Part shown: one piece after another, positions 34,109-41,721 of the stretch | Position numbering within the stretch: position 1 is the first letter of the stretch | Layout: each line of letters starts with the position of its first letter | Assembly: GCA_035493955.1 (NCBI GenBank) | Contig: DATJHI010000008.1 | Location: 46,706 to 110,705, forward strand | DNA: 64,000 nucleotides | Source: NCED01 sp035493955 | GTDB lineage: Bacteria; Pseudomonadota; Alphaproteobacteria; Caulobacterales; Caulobacteraceae | Direction: 5' to 3' | Made by a program: the position numbers and the translations under genes | The notes under the pieces: generated by a model | Seen by the model: only the letters and a program-made list of their open reading frames with translations | Told to the model about the DNA's origin: nothing | Databases searched by the model: none

Positions 34109-34528
34109 CGCTCGCGCCGAATCTATCGTTGGCCGCAGCTTCGCTCGCCTTGAAGTTGTTTGCAACGCGGTGGCGGTGGTTGGGATGAATTGCCTCCAGC
34201 TCCCCGCCGCGCCCGCCTGGCCCGCTGACCGCTGACCGCGATAGGCCTCATCGAGATGGGAGTGGCTCACCGCGCCCAGCGGAAGTCTGGAAGCACGGGC
34301 CGAATTGCGGCCTCACGGCGCGGCTGGGGAAACAACATAAACGCACGTCCAGCCCCCTTAGGTCTCAACCGCCACCCTAAAGCCCCCCCCCCCCGAAACG
34401 CCCCCCTGGGGCCCCCTGAGGGCCCCCGCATGGCTGGCTGATCGGATTCTCTCGCTTCCCCCTCGACGGACCGAATGGAGGCGTGGCCTCGTTGCAAGGA
34501 ATAGGCGCTCGGTCTCTTACGGCCTCGC
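34109..34528. other. Gap with C-run and GC hairpin
   Basis: About 420 bp between the methyltransferase and the polymerase-like gene. It holds a run of 12 C (34383-34394) and a hairpin GGGGCCC-CCTGA-GGGCCCC (34408-34426). No gene is convincing here. The region is probably the promoter for the methyltransferase pair and the 3' end of the gene before it. Confidence 0.4.
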
Positions 34529-35938
34529 TTAGATGAGAGGCCCCGGGTATATCCTATTTATTAGGGGGGCGAAGCCAAGTTTATCCCGATATACTTCATT
34601 CATTGTAGAATGGGTGGTGACCTCATCCTGTTCACCCACCAAAAACGAATCGTGAATAGGCAGCGCTACTACCTTCTGCCGCATCAGTTTTGTGATGATG
34701 GCCAACGCCAAATCGGAATCGATCCGTTGTAGACGCAGCCCCGCACCCGTACCGAACGCGTCCACGATAGGAGCATGCTTCTCCTCGATCATCCTGCGCA
34801 CTTCAGATCGCTTGAAGCGGGGATAGAAGGACAGTCCATCGGGGAGGCGGATCAGATCAGGTCTCTTGCCGTCCCGATCGTTGATCAAGGCCTGGGTCAT
34901 TGCCTTGACGCCCTCCCGGAAATGACTGGGAGGGAGGCCCGCTTCAGCCTCATAAGCGACGATGGCTCCGAGCTGGTAGGGATCGTCCCGGTAATCCAGC
35001 CCCCGCTCATGGTAGAGCATGCGGATGGCGCAGCCGGAGAAATCCAGCTCGACTGTCGCCTGGCCGTTGATCGCGATCTTCCGACGCAGGGCCTTCGGCG
35101 TATTAATCCACCACCCGCCATAAAGGCGGCCTCCCGCTCCGAACGAACCGTTGGCAAACTGGCGGTACAGGTCGGTCTGGAACAACTCGGGTTGGCAGAG
35201 AAGGACCGCTCCCTCCTTCTTATCATTGTTCCAGTGCCTTACCCATTTGGCCTTTTCATCGGCGGTCAACGGCAGGCTGATGTCCTGTTGAGCCAGGAAG
35301 GCGTTGTAAGCCCGCACAAGCGCCGCCCAGCGGATCGTTTCGGCGGTCTGCGGAAAGGCTACTTCTGGGGTCTCGTAGTTGCCTTCCCGGAGCCTTACGA
35401 GGCGTTTTAGGGGTAACCGAAGGGTCGAGAAGCTGTTGTCGGTCACCCCGCACGCGATAGCGATCTCACAGAGCCTGTCAGTGATGCTGTAGGTGGACGC
35501 GAACCCCCTCCGTTGACCACGCGTACCGTCCAGAAGGCCCGCCGCCACCAAAAGATCGACGGTGCGGGACATGGCCTCACCAGACAGCCATGGCGGACTG
35601 TCCTTATAGCCGTCGGCCTTGCGGTAATAAGAGACCAGGGAAGGCCGCCGGAAATGGTGGCAGCGGAGCCCGTTGGCCAAGATCCTGCGGACAATGATCT
35701 GATGACAAATTTGAGCTTCCTGACGCCGTTTGCGAACTCGTGTCTCAAAGGCGGCGGTCAGCGCCAGGACTTCGCTGGTTAGCGCTTGGCCTTCCGGCTC
35801 CCGCAAATCGAGCCACTCATCGAGCCAAGTCCCCTTGGAAGGCTCTGGGGCGATTGCATCGGGTAGGGTGCACTCAAGGGCGGCAAAGGAGGCGGATTTC
35901 TCCGCCCCCCGCCACGTCGATATGTGACTGTGCTGCAT
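34529..35938 (-). CDS. Large protein with DNA-polymerase-I-like motifs, function unknown
   Basis: 469 aa. The C-terminal half has VELDFSGCAIRMLYHERGLDY (about 296-316), like the family-A motif A (DYSQIELR position), and VVALPIHDSFLV (about 423-434), like motif C (VHDE). Between them, GVKAMTQALINDRDGK (343-358) could be the motif B helix, with the Lys but no obvious Tyr. RLYGGWW (271-277) precedes the block. The N-terminal half looks like a winged-helix or primase-like region (MSRTVDLLVAAGLLDGTRG). It may be a divergent replication protein of the element. No database support could be sought. It is 5 nt downstream of the AlpA-like gene. Confidence 0.55.
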   Translation of the reverse strand: MQHSHISTWRGAEKSASFAALECTLPDAIAPEPSKGTWLDEWLDLREPEGQALTSEVLALTAAFETRVRKRRQEAQICHQIIVRRILANGLRCHHFRRPSLVSYYRKADGYKDSPPWLSGEAMSRTVDLLVAAGLLDGTRGQRRGFASTYSITDRLCEIAIACGVTDNSFSTLRLPLKRLVRLREGNYETPEVAFPQTAETIRWAALVRAYNAFLAQQDISLPLTADEKAKWVRHWNNDKKEGAVLLCQPELFQTDLYRQFANGSFGAGGRLYGGWWINTPKALRRKIAINGQATVELDFSGCAIRMLYHERGLDYRDDPYQLGAIVAYEAEAGLPPSHFREGVKAMTQALINDRDGKRPDLIRLPDGLSFYPRFKRSEVRRMIEEKHAPIVDAFGTGAGLRLQRIDSDLALAIITKLMRQKVVALPIHDSFLVGEQDEVTTHSTMNEVYRDKLGFAPLINRIYPGPLI

Positions 35939-35943
35939 CCGGA

Positions 35944-36147
35944 TCAGTGCCCAAGTTGGACGGCGGCGACGAACGCCTCGACCTCAGCGGCAACGTACCG
36001 AACACAGGAGCCGATATGACGGGGCTCCAAATTCAGAAAATGGGGTTCGCCTTTCGCCCTCTTGTGGCGTTGGCCGCGGACCCATGAGGGGGAAAGATTG
36101 AAACGTCGAGCGACATCCTTGTCCGAGTAGAACGCAGGTTCCACCAA
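35944..36147 (-). CDS. AlpA/excisionase-like helix-turn-helix protein
   Basis: 67 aa. The HTH reads FYSDKDVARRFNLSPSWVRGQRH, with a wing-like HFLNLEPRHIGSCVRY and the C-terminal helix VAAEVEAFV, the MerR-like excisionase fold of AlpA/Xis proteins. In small elements such proteins direct excision or turn on the integrase. It is the first gene of a two-gene unit with the polymerase-like gene, about 210 bp downstream of the integrase stop on the same strand. Confidence 0.78.
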   Translation of the reverse strand: MVEPAFYSDKDVARRFNLSPSWVRGQRHKRAKGEPHFLNLEPRHIGSCVRYVAAEVEAFVAAVQLGH

Positions 36148-36360
36148 TCGCGCTTCTCCTATTAATCACGCGCGCAGAAGCACTGGCATGAAGGCCAGCT
36201 TCGTGCGGGGTAGGTCTGTGATTTTGGGAAAAGGAAAAGTGCGGGAAAGAAAGATGTGTCCGCCACCAATACCTACTACAGGCGGCGTCAGAGTCAAGAG
36301 GGGGTCCAAGGCCCCTACAAGACCCTGCCTGACTCCTCGCAAGGCTCCGGCAAGGCTTCG

Positions 36361-37662
36361 TCAAACAAGCGCCTCGGCTATCGAGCTTTCGACTCCGGCT
36401 TCGGTGATCAAATTCTCCGAAGAATCATTGGCGCTCCGAGGCTTGTCGCCCTTCGCCGCTGGGGTGCTGAACACCTTTGCGGCCTCGACATCCCCCAGGT
36501 TCACGGCGTAGTGCCTGGAGAGCATGGCGGTGCCGGAATGCCCCAACCGGCCTGCAACCGTGCGAGGGTCGATATTGCGCTGAATGAGGATGGTGGCATG
36601 GGTCCGGCGCAGGTCATGCAGCCGAACGCCTTGCAGGCCTGGCGCTTTCCAAAGGGCCGTCAGCGATCTCTTGAGCGTCGTCATCGATAGGGGGAACAGG
36701 CGGTTGTCGCCTTTGGCTCGGCCCAATGCCCCGAGGGCGCTGAGGATCGACACCATTTCCGTGGTGCAGGTCACGAAACGAGGTTTTCCAGTCTTGGTGT
36801 TCAAGACCTCGATGACGGTGGTTTCATCATCGACCTTCCGCACATGGTCCCACGTCAGGCCGTGAATTTCGGCCCGCCGCATTCCGGACTCGTAGGCCCA
36901 GACGACGAAGTGGCGGAGCCATCCCCTGATCTGCTGGGGCTGGCGCTCCTTGTTCGCTTCCTGCTCCCGCTCGATCTTACCCGCCGCTTTCAGGATTTCC
37001 CGCCATTCGTCCTCGGTGACGAAGCGCTGCCTCGGCTCAATCCCTTTGATTCGGTCGGCCCGTTCACTCGGATTGCGTTCTATGACTCCGCTGCGAACGG
37101 CATCGTTCAGGATCGCATTGAAGGTCGCGAGCTGCCGCTGAACCGTCCCCGGCTTCAGCTTGATGCGCTGTTTTCCGATCCAACGGTTCACGTCTGCCAC
37201 CGTGATCGCGTCCAGGGCCTTCTTCCCAAAGACCGGCTTCAGCACCGAGACGACATGGCCCTTGGTTACGCCATAGCCCTTTAGGACGGACTTTTTCCGC
37301 TCCAGCCAAGCAGAGGCGTACTTGTCGAAGGTCTCGACCTCCGCCGCCTCCAAAGGGGCTCCACGGTCGGCCAAGCCCTGAAGGCGGTCACGCTCGCCAA
37401 TGAGCTGAGGCCAGTCCCATGAAGCCCTCTTGCCCAGTTTCAGCTCGATTGCGTCTCCCGCCGCGATGGAACGACCTCGATGGACCCCGCCTCGCGGCAA
37501 TCTGATTTTGACCCACACGGTGCTGCCGGTCGTGCCGTTGAAGAGGCCGACGCCTTGATAGTAGGCGGGCCGCTTAGTCATGAGCTGGGGGAGCGAGGCC
37601 TCGAAATCCTCAAACTTGGCGTAGCGCCCTGGGCGACCAACTGGCCGTTTCACATCTGCCAT
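36361..37662 (-). CDS. Tyrosine site-specific recombinase (integrase)
   Basis: 433 aa. The N-terminal arm-binding region and a core-binding SAM-like domain (about 110-195) precede the catalytic domain. Catalytic residues seen: Arg in SGMRRAEIHGLTW, Lys region in NTKTGKPRF, His-x-x-Arg in LHDLRRTHA, His in RLGHSG, and nucleophile Tyr in SRHYAVN. The gene starts about 250 bp from the right att copy, the usual place. It integrates the element in tRNA-Gly. A GGAGAG ribosome site precedes the ATG. Confidence 0.95.
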   Translation of the reverse strand: MADVKRPVGRPGRYAKFEDFEASLPQLMTKRPAYYQGVGLFNGTTGSTVWVKIRLPRGGVHRGRSIAAGDAIELKLGKRASWDWPQLIGERDRLQGLADRGAPLEAAEVETFDKYASAWLERKKSVLKGYGVTKGHVVSVLKPVFGKKALDAITVADVNRWIGKQRIKLKPGTVQRQLATFNAILNDAVRSGVIERNPSERADRIKGIEPRQRFVTEDEWREILKAAGKIEREQEANKERQPQQIRGWLRHFVVWAYESGMRRAEIHGLTWDHVRKVDDETTVIEVLNTKTGKPRFVTCTTEMVSILSALGALGRAKGDNRLFPLSMTTLKRSLTALWKAPGLQGVRLHDLRRTHATILIQRNIDPRTVAGRLGHSGTAMLSRHYAVNLGDVEAAKVFSTPAAKGDKPRSANDSSENLITEAGVESSIAEALV

Positions 37663-37774
37663 TCCCCGTTCTCTCCTACGGTTCGAGGTGCGGTCGCCCG
37701 TGACTCCCAGTGGGGATTCTAGTGGGGAACGTTCATATTGTAGCTGGAAATGGCTTGAAAGGGGATGCCTTTCC

Positions 37775-37792
37775 GCCCCACCGCATCCCCAC
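37775..37792. repeat. 18-bp repeat, right end of the element
   Basis: GCCCCACCGCATCCCCAC, identical to 28943-28960. It lies between the integrase start and the right att copy. Confidence 0.6.
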
Positions 37793-37912
37793 GGGGAACA
37801 GCCTTAAATGGCCATAGCGGTTAGAAACCGAATAAACAGCGTCGGTTAGGACTGCGAAGGGGAGGTGTTAACGGCAATAACGTCAAAGGTGACTAAAGAC
37901 AGGCTTACCCAT

Positions 37913-37959
37913 CCTTGCCAAGGTTGGGGTCGAGAGTTCGAATCTCTTCGCCCGCTCCA
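37913..37959 (+). repeat. Attachment site, distal copy (47 bp)
   Basis: Exact copy of the 3' part of tRNA-Gly (28849-28895) without the 5' half, so it is not a working tRNA. It marks the far boundary of the element. About 225 bp to the next gene hold its promoter. Confidence 0.92.
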
Positions 37960-38185
37960 ATTTCCCTTAATAAGGCCAAATGCCTAGCGGCGGCGCTCGG
38001 CTTCCCGCTAGCCCGCTCGCGGGCTTGGGGGGGAAGCGGCCATTGTCGAAAAGGGCTCGCGGCGATCGGCGACTTGTCATGTCCCTGCCTAGTCGCCAGC
38101 GTTGACCGGCCGTGTGGCAAAGCAAGCGACGGATCGGACTCCGGCTTGGCGTTAGACCGGGCGAGACATCGAACCGGAGCCCCCC

Positions 38186-38788
38186 TTGAAACGGCCCACA
38201 CCCGACCAGCTCGTCCTCTGGCCGCTGCTCGCCGCTCCTCCGGCGGTGGTGCTCGTGCTCTACGCGCGCGACGCCATGAGCTATGGGCAGGTGCTGCATT
38301 TCACCGGCGACTGGTCGGTGCGGCTCCTGATCCTGGCGCTCGCGGTGACGCCGCTTCGGCTGATGTTCCCGCGTGCGCCGGCGATGCGCTGGGCGCTGCG
38401 GCGCCGACGCGACGTCGGGGTGGCGGCGTTCGGCTACGCCGCCTTCCACCTCGCGGCCTACCTCGCCCACAAGATGTCGCCGGCCCTGATCCTGCAGGAG
38501 GGCAAGGAGGCTGACCTGGCGACGGGGTGGCTGGCGTTCCTTATCTTCTGCGCCCTGGCCGCAACCAGCAACGACGCGGCGGTGCGCGCGCTGAAGCGCA
38601 ACTGGAAGCGTCTGCACCGGATGGTCTATGTCGCGGCGGTCCTGGCCTTCGCGCACTGGCTGATGACCGCTTTCGAGCTGCGCGACGCGGTCGTCCACGC
38701 GGGGGTCCTGGCCACCCTCGAGGCGGCCAGAATCCTTCTGCAGCTAAAGGCGCGGCTGGCTACTGCTTCAGCGTCACGTAGCTCCTGA
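38186..38788 (+). CDS. msrQ: Ferric-reductase-like membrane protein (MsrQ/YedZ type)
   Basis: 200 aa, six hydrophobic segments. The heme-binding His residues of MsrQ-type proteins are seen in GYAAFHLAAYLAHK, KRLHRMVYVAA and LAFAHWLMTA, plus QVLHFTGDW. MsrQ passes electrons from the quinone pool to the periplasmic methionine sulfoxide reductase MsrP. No msrP gene is adjacent; the SUOX-fold protein at 53493 has its own cytochrome partner. The ferric-reductase-like domain is sure; the MsrQ role is by similarity only. Convergent with the next gene, with 29 bp of overlap. Confidence 0.75.
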   Translation: MKRPTPDQLVLWPLLAAPPAVVLVLYARDAMSYGQVLHFTGDWSVRLLILALAVTPLRLMFPRAPAMRWALRRRRDVGVAAFGYAAFHLAAYLAHKMSPALILQEGKEADLATGWLAFLIFCALAATSNDAAVRALKRNWKRLHRMVYVAAVLAFAHWLMTAFELRDAVVHAGVLATLEAARILLQLKARLATASASRSS

Positions 38789-39257
38789 GCCGGGCCACCT
38801 CGCCGGCGTCGACGTACTTGCCGATCTCGCGGTCGAATTGGGCGATGTCCTTGTAAGGCCGATACTCCTGGAACTCGTGCACCATGCGTCGGCTCATGCC
38901 GGGCACGGTCATGATCTCCTCCGGGGTGGCGCTGTTCAGGTCGAGCGGCACGAAGACGGCCGCATAGAAGGCCGGCAGTTCGGCCTCTGGCACCTTGCCG
39001 TTCACCACCTTCAAGAGGTCAGCTTGGCTCTTGAACGGGCGGGCCTTGACGATGGCGTCGGCCAGGGCGGCGTTCGAGCCCGGGGCGGCGCGCAGCTGGG
39101 CAGCAGTCGCGGTGTTCGGGTTCAGGTGCGTCGTGGCCATGGGCGTGCCCGCCGGCGGGGCGAGGCTCGGCCGGTTCTGGGCGAACGCGGCGCCCGATCC
39201 GAGAATCGCGAGGGCCGCCGCGCAGGCGACGAGGGTCTTGGCATTGAGCTGGGTCAT
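38760..39257 (-). CDS. Secreted helix-hairpin-helix (ComEA-like) protein
   Basis: 165 aa from the ATG at 39257 (GGAGGAG ribosome site); an earlier in-frame ATG at 39290 has no such site. Signal peptide likely cleaved after AAFAQ. Two helix-hairpin-helix regions: HLNPNTATAAQLRAAPGSNAALADAIV and DLNSATPEEIMTVPGMSRRMVHEF, the ComEA/T2SK pattern. Such proteins may bind DNA in the periplasm, but many have unknown roles. Confidence 0.82.
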   Translation of the reverse strand: MTQLNAKTLVACAAALAILGSGAAFAQNRPSLAPPAGTPMATTHLNPNTATAAQLRAAPGSNAALADAIVKARPFKSQADLLKVVNGKVPEAELPAFYAAVFVPLDLNSATPEEIMTVPGMSRRMVHEFQEYRPYKDIAQFDREIGKYVDAGEVARLRSYVTLKQ

Positions 39258-39473
39258 GGAGGCTCCTCCGGTGGGACGCGTAGGGTTCAAACGGCCGGCG
39301 GCGGCGATTCCGGCGCTAGGACGACTTTAGGGCTTAGGGCGCCCCCGGCCTTGAAGTCGCGCGGGAAATGGCAAAGTCTTCCGGAGTTCAGGCCGTCCGC
39401 GGTCCGGGCAAGCGGGGACGCTGCGGCCAGGCTCGCGGTCCCCATATCCATATTGTCCTGGGGAGGATGTGGA

Positions 39474-39854
39474 ATGAAGATTTCGGACAGGACCCCTGTG
39501 GTCTGGTTTTTGGCCGCCCTGGCCGTGGCTGGCGGCCCGCGGGCGGCGCCCGCGGCCACACCCCCCGCTCCCACCACGGCCCCGGCTGCGCCAGCCGTCA
39601 CCCCCAAGCTCGCCGCCAACGTCAAACCCGCCGCAGGCTATGAGGCCCCGACGGAGCGGCTGGTGACGGCCGTTTCCACGCCCATCTTCGCCGATCTCAA
39701 TCCGCTGGGTCAGACCACCGGTCAGCTAGACCGGGTCGGGGCGCCGGTTACGGTCCTGGCCAAGGTGCGGGGCTATGACTGGGTCCTGGTGGGCAAGGAT
39801 GGGGTGGGGATCGGCTATGTGCCGCGTTCGCTGTTGAAACCCGCCGCCGGCTGA
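39474..39854 (+). CDS. Secreted SH3b-domain protein
   Basis: 126 aa. Signal peptide (cleaved near AAPAAT), a Pro/Ala-rich spacer, then a bacterial SH3 fold: TAVSTPIFADLNPLGQTTGQLDRVGAPVTVLAKVRGYDWVLVGKDGVGIGYVPRSLL (block positions about 65-122). Such domains bind cell wall or proteins. A GGGGAGGATG ribosome site precedes the ATG. A strong terminator follows. Confidence 0.8.
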   Translation: MKISDRTPVVWFLAALAVAGGPRAAPAATPPAPTTAPAAPAVTPKLAANVKPAAGYEAPTERLVTAVSTPIFADLNPLGQTTGQLDRVGAPVTVLAKVRGYDWVLVGKDGVGIGYVPRSLLKPAAG

Positions 39855-39883
39855 TCCCGGCGACCCACGGCAACGTCCAAATA

Positions 39884-39919
39884 AAAACCGCCGTCCGGAC
39901 CTGTCCGGGCGGCGGTTTT
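39884..39919 (+). terminator. Intrinsic terminator after the SH3b gene
   Basis: AAAACCGCCG-T-CCGGAC paired with GTCCGG-G-CGGCGGTTTT: a stem of about 15 bp ending in a T-run. Its A-run on the other side makes it usable from both strands. Confidence 0.85.
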
Positions 39920-39946
39920 CGTGTGCGCACAGGTTTGCCCGCGGCA

Positions 39947-39978
39947 AAGAAAAAGGAGCCCGGCCGAAGCCGGGCTCC
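39947..39978 (-). terminator. Intrinsic terminator after ompA
   Basis: A perfect 10-bp stem GGAGCCCGGC/GCCGGGCTCC with loop CGAA, followed on the minus strand by a U-rich run (UUUUUCUU). It ends the OmpA-family transcript, 26 nt after its stop. Confidence 0.85.
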
Positions 39979-40004
39979 CCTCACTCTTGGATCGAACTCG
40001 CGGC

Positions 40005-41288
40005 TTACTTGCCGGGGTTCGGCACCGGGGCCGAGGCCACCGGAGCCGCAGCGCCGGACTGGCCTGCGAAGTTGATGTCGATGGTCGAACGACGGTTCAG
40101 AGGTTCCTTCACCCCGTCGCCCGTGGCGACGGCCGGAGCGCTTTCGCCCTTCCAGTCGACCGACAGCAGCGACTGGTTTACGCCCAGTCCGACCAGGCTA
40201 TCGGCAACCGCCTTGGCGCGGCGTTCCGAGAGACGCTGGTTGTACTTGGCCGAACCCGACGTGTCGGTGTGGCCGACCACGATCACCTGGGTGGCCGCGC
40301 CCGACTTGGCGTACTCGGCCGCCTGTTGCACGACCGCCTGGGCGTCAGTCGTCAGGATCGACTGATCGAAGGGGAAGTACACGATGAACTCGCGCGCCTC
40401 AGGCGCCGGCGGAGGCGGCGGGGGAGGCGGCGGGGGCGGAGGCGGCGGGGGCGGGGGGGGAGGCGGCGGCGGAGGCGGGGGCGGAGGCGGCGGCGGGGGC
40501 GGCGGGGCCGCCTTACCGAACGAGATCCTCAGACCCGCGGTGACCGACACGTCCTTGTAGTCGCCCTTCAGCGAACCGATGTCGGTGATTCCGCCCGGAC
40601 CCGCCGCGCCGCCGTTGGTAGTGCGGCCGTGGAAGGTGAAGGTGGAACGCAGATAGCGGCCGGTCAGATCAAGAGCGACGTTGTCGGACAGGTCGACCGA
40701 AACACCCACGAGGCCCTGATAGGCGAAGTGCCGATCGGTGTCGTGGATGGCGACGTTCTGGTAGGGCAGTTGGCCGGCGGGAACCGAGCTGTACTGTCCA
40801 ACGATGTTCATCTCGCCCCAGGCCACGCCGGCGCCGGCGCCGACAAAGGGATGGACCCGGCCCGCGGGGGCGATGTCGTAGATGGCGTTGGCCATCAGGG
40901 TCTTGACCTTGAGCTTGCCGCCCAGGGGGCCGCAGTTCGGCGCCGCGGCGGTGCGGGTCACGCCCACGGTGCACAGACCGCCCGGAACGTTGGCCGCCGG
41001 ATTGGTGTAGACCCGGTCGATGTCGTTCGGGCGATAACCGCCTTCGAGCTCCAGGCGCCAGTTGGGATTGAAGGCGTAGCCGATGCGGCCGAACGCGAGC
41101 CAATCGTTCTGTTGCTTGGCAACCACTTGAGGGCCGGCGCCGATTGTCGGCTGAGCCTCAAATTTCGACGGCCAGTGGTAACCGAAGTCACCCGCAACGT
41201 AGACCCCTGGGGTCAGTACGTTGGCCGAGGCGCCGGTGGCCGCAGCGAGCGCGGCGACGGCGCAAGCCGCCATCAGCGTCAATTTCAT
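40005..41288 (-). CDS. OmpA-family outer-membrane protein with polyproline linker
   Basis: 427 aa. Signal peptide (cleaved after ASA, about 22), an eight-stranded barrel with GVYVAGDFGYHW at the start, then 33 uninterrupted prolines (codons at 40407-40505), then the OmpA peptidoglycan-binding domain: YFPFDQSILTTDAQAVVQQAA, VVGHTDTSGSAKYNQRLSERRAKAV and NRRSTIDINF. It anchors the outer membrane to the cell wall. The proline tract probably spans the periplasm; its length is likely to vary between strains. The 5' region up to 41721 is its promoter. Confidence 0.93.
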   Translation of the reverse strand: MKLTLMAACAVAALAAATGASANVLTPGVYVAGDFGYHWPSKFEAQPTIGAGPQVVAKQQNDWLAFGRIGYAFNPNWRLELEGGYRPNDIDRVYTNPAANVPGGLCTVGVTRTAAAPNCGPLGGKLKVKTLMANAIYDIAPAGRVHPFVGAGAGVAWGEMNIVGQYSSVPAGQLPYQNVAIHDTDRHFAYQGLVGVSVDLSDNVALDLTGRYLRSTFTFHGRTTNGGAAGPGGITDIGSLKGDYKDVSVTAGLRISFGKAAPPPPPPPPPPPPPPPPPPPPPPPPPPPPPPPPPAPEAREFIVYFPFDQSILTTDAQAVVQQAAEYAKSGAATQVIVVGHTDTSGSAKYNQRLSERRAKAVADSLVGLGVNQSLLSVDWKGESAPAVATGDGVKEPLNRRSTIDINFAGQSGAAAPVASAPVPNPGK

Positions 41289-41721
41289 ATCGAGAGCCCC
41301 TGTTTTTCACGAACGGCTGGGGAGGATCCCAGACCTAACATCCTAGACTGCCAAGTCATGTTTTACTGTGACGCGGCAGCCACACAAAAGGGATTCTTCC
41401 CCCGTCGCGGCTAGATCGAGGTCCTCAGGACCTCCAATCAAGAACCCAAGCCTTCCGAAATCAGGCCGTCGGCGTCAAGGGCGCTCCCCGTTTCGGAGGA
41501 TTTCCTTGCCGCCATTTACCCAAACACGCATGGCGCAGGCTGCCGGGATGGTGGTTTTCCCCAACGAGCAAGACGCCAACGCACGTCCCGCAAAGGTCGT
41601 TCCAGGCTTTTTCGGATTATTTCTCGCGATCGGAGAACTGTGGCGCCGAAAGCACGGTAGATGTAACAACGGGTTCGGTCCGCCCTGTAGCGCAGCAACG
41701 CCGAATCGGCGCCGACCGCCC
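41289..41721. other. Intergenic region upstream of ompA
   Basis: About 430 bp between two minus-strand genes. It should hold the promoter of the OmpA gene and the end of the AsmA transcript; near 41699-41711 a short palindrome CGCC-GAATC-GGCG is seen. No gene is supported. Confidence 0.35.

Larger units (their letters stand above)
28896..37959. mobile_element. Integrated element of about 9 kb at tRNA-Gly
   Basis: Bounded by the 47-bp tRNA-end duplication. It encodes (in order) a SUKH-like protein, an XRE repressor-like protein, a secreted small protein, a DGQHR protein, a DNA methyltransferase, a polymerase-like protein, an AlpA-like protein and an integrase next to the right att copy. There are no capsid, tail or conjugation genes, so it looks like a phage-satellite-sized or minimal genomic island. 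The methyltransferase/DGQHR genes are clearly richer in A+T than the host DNA around them. An 18-bp repeat lies just inside both ends. Confidence 0.88.

Noticed and set aside
34109..34270. N-terminal extension of the methyltransferase to an ATG at 34270
   Set aside because: The 54 added residues are low-complexity and not like the family; the ATG at 34108 begins just before the conserved part.
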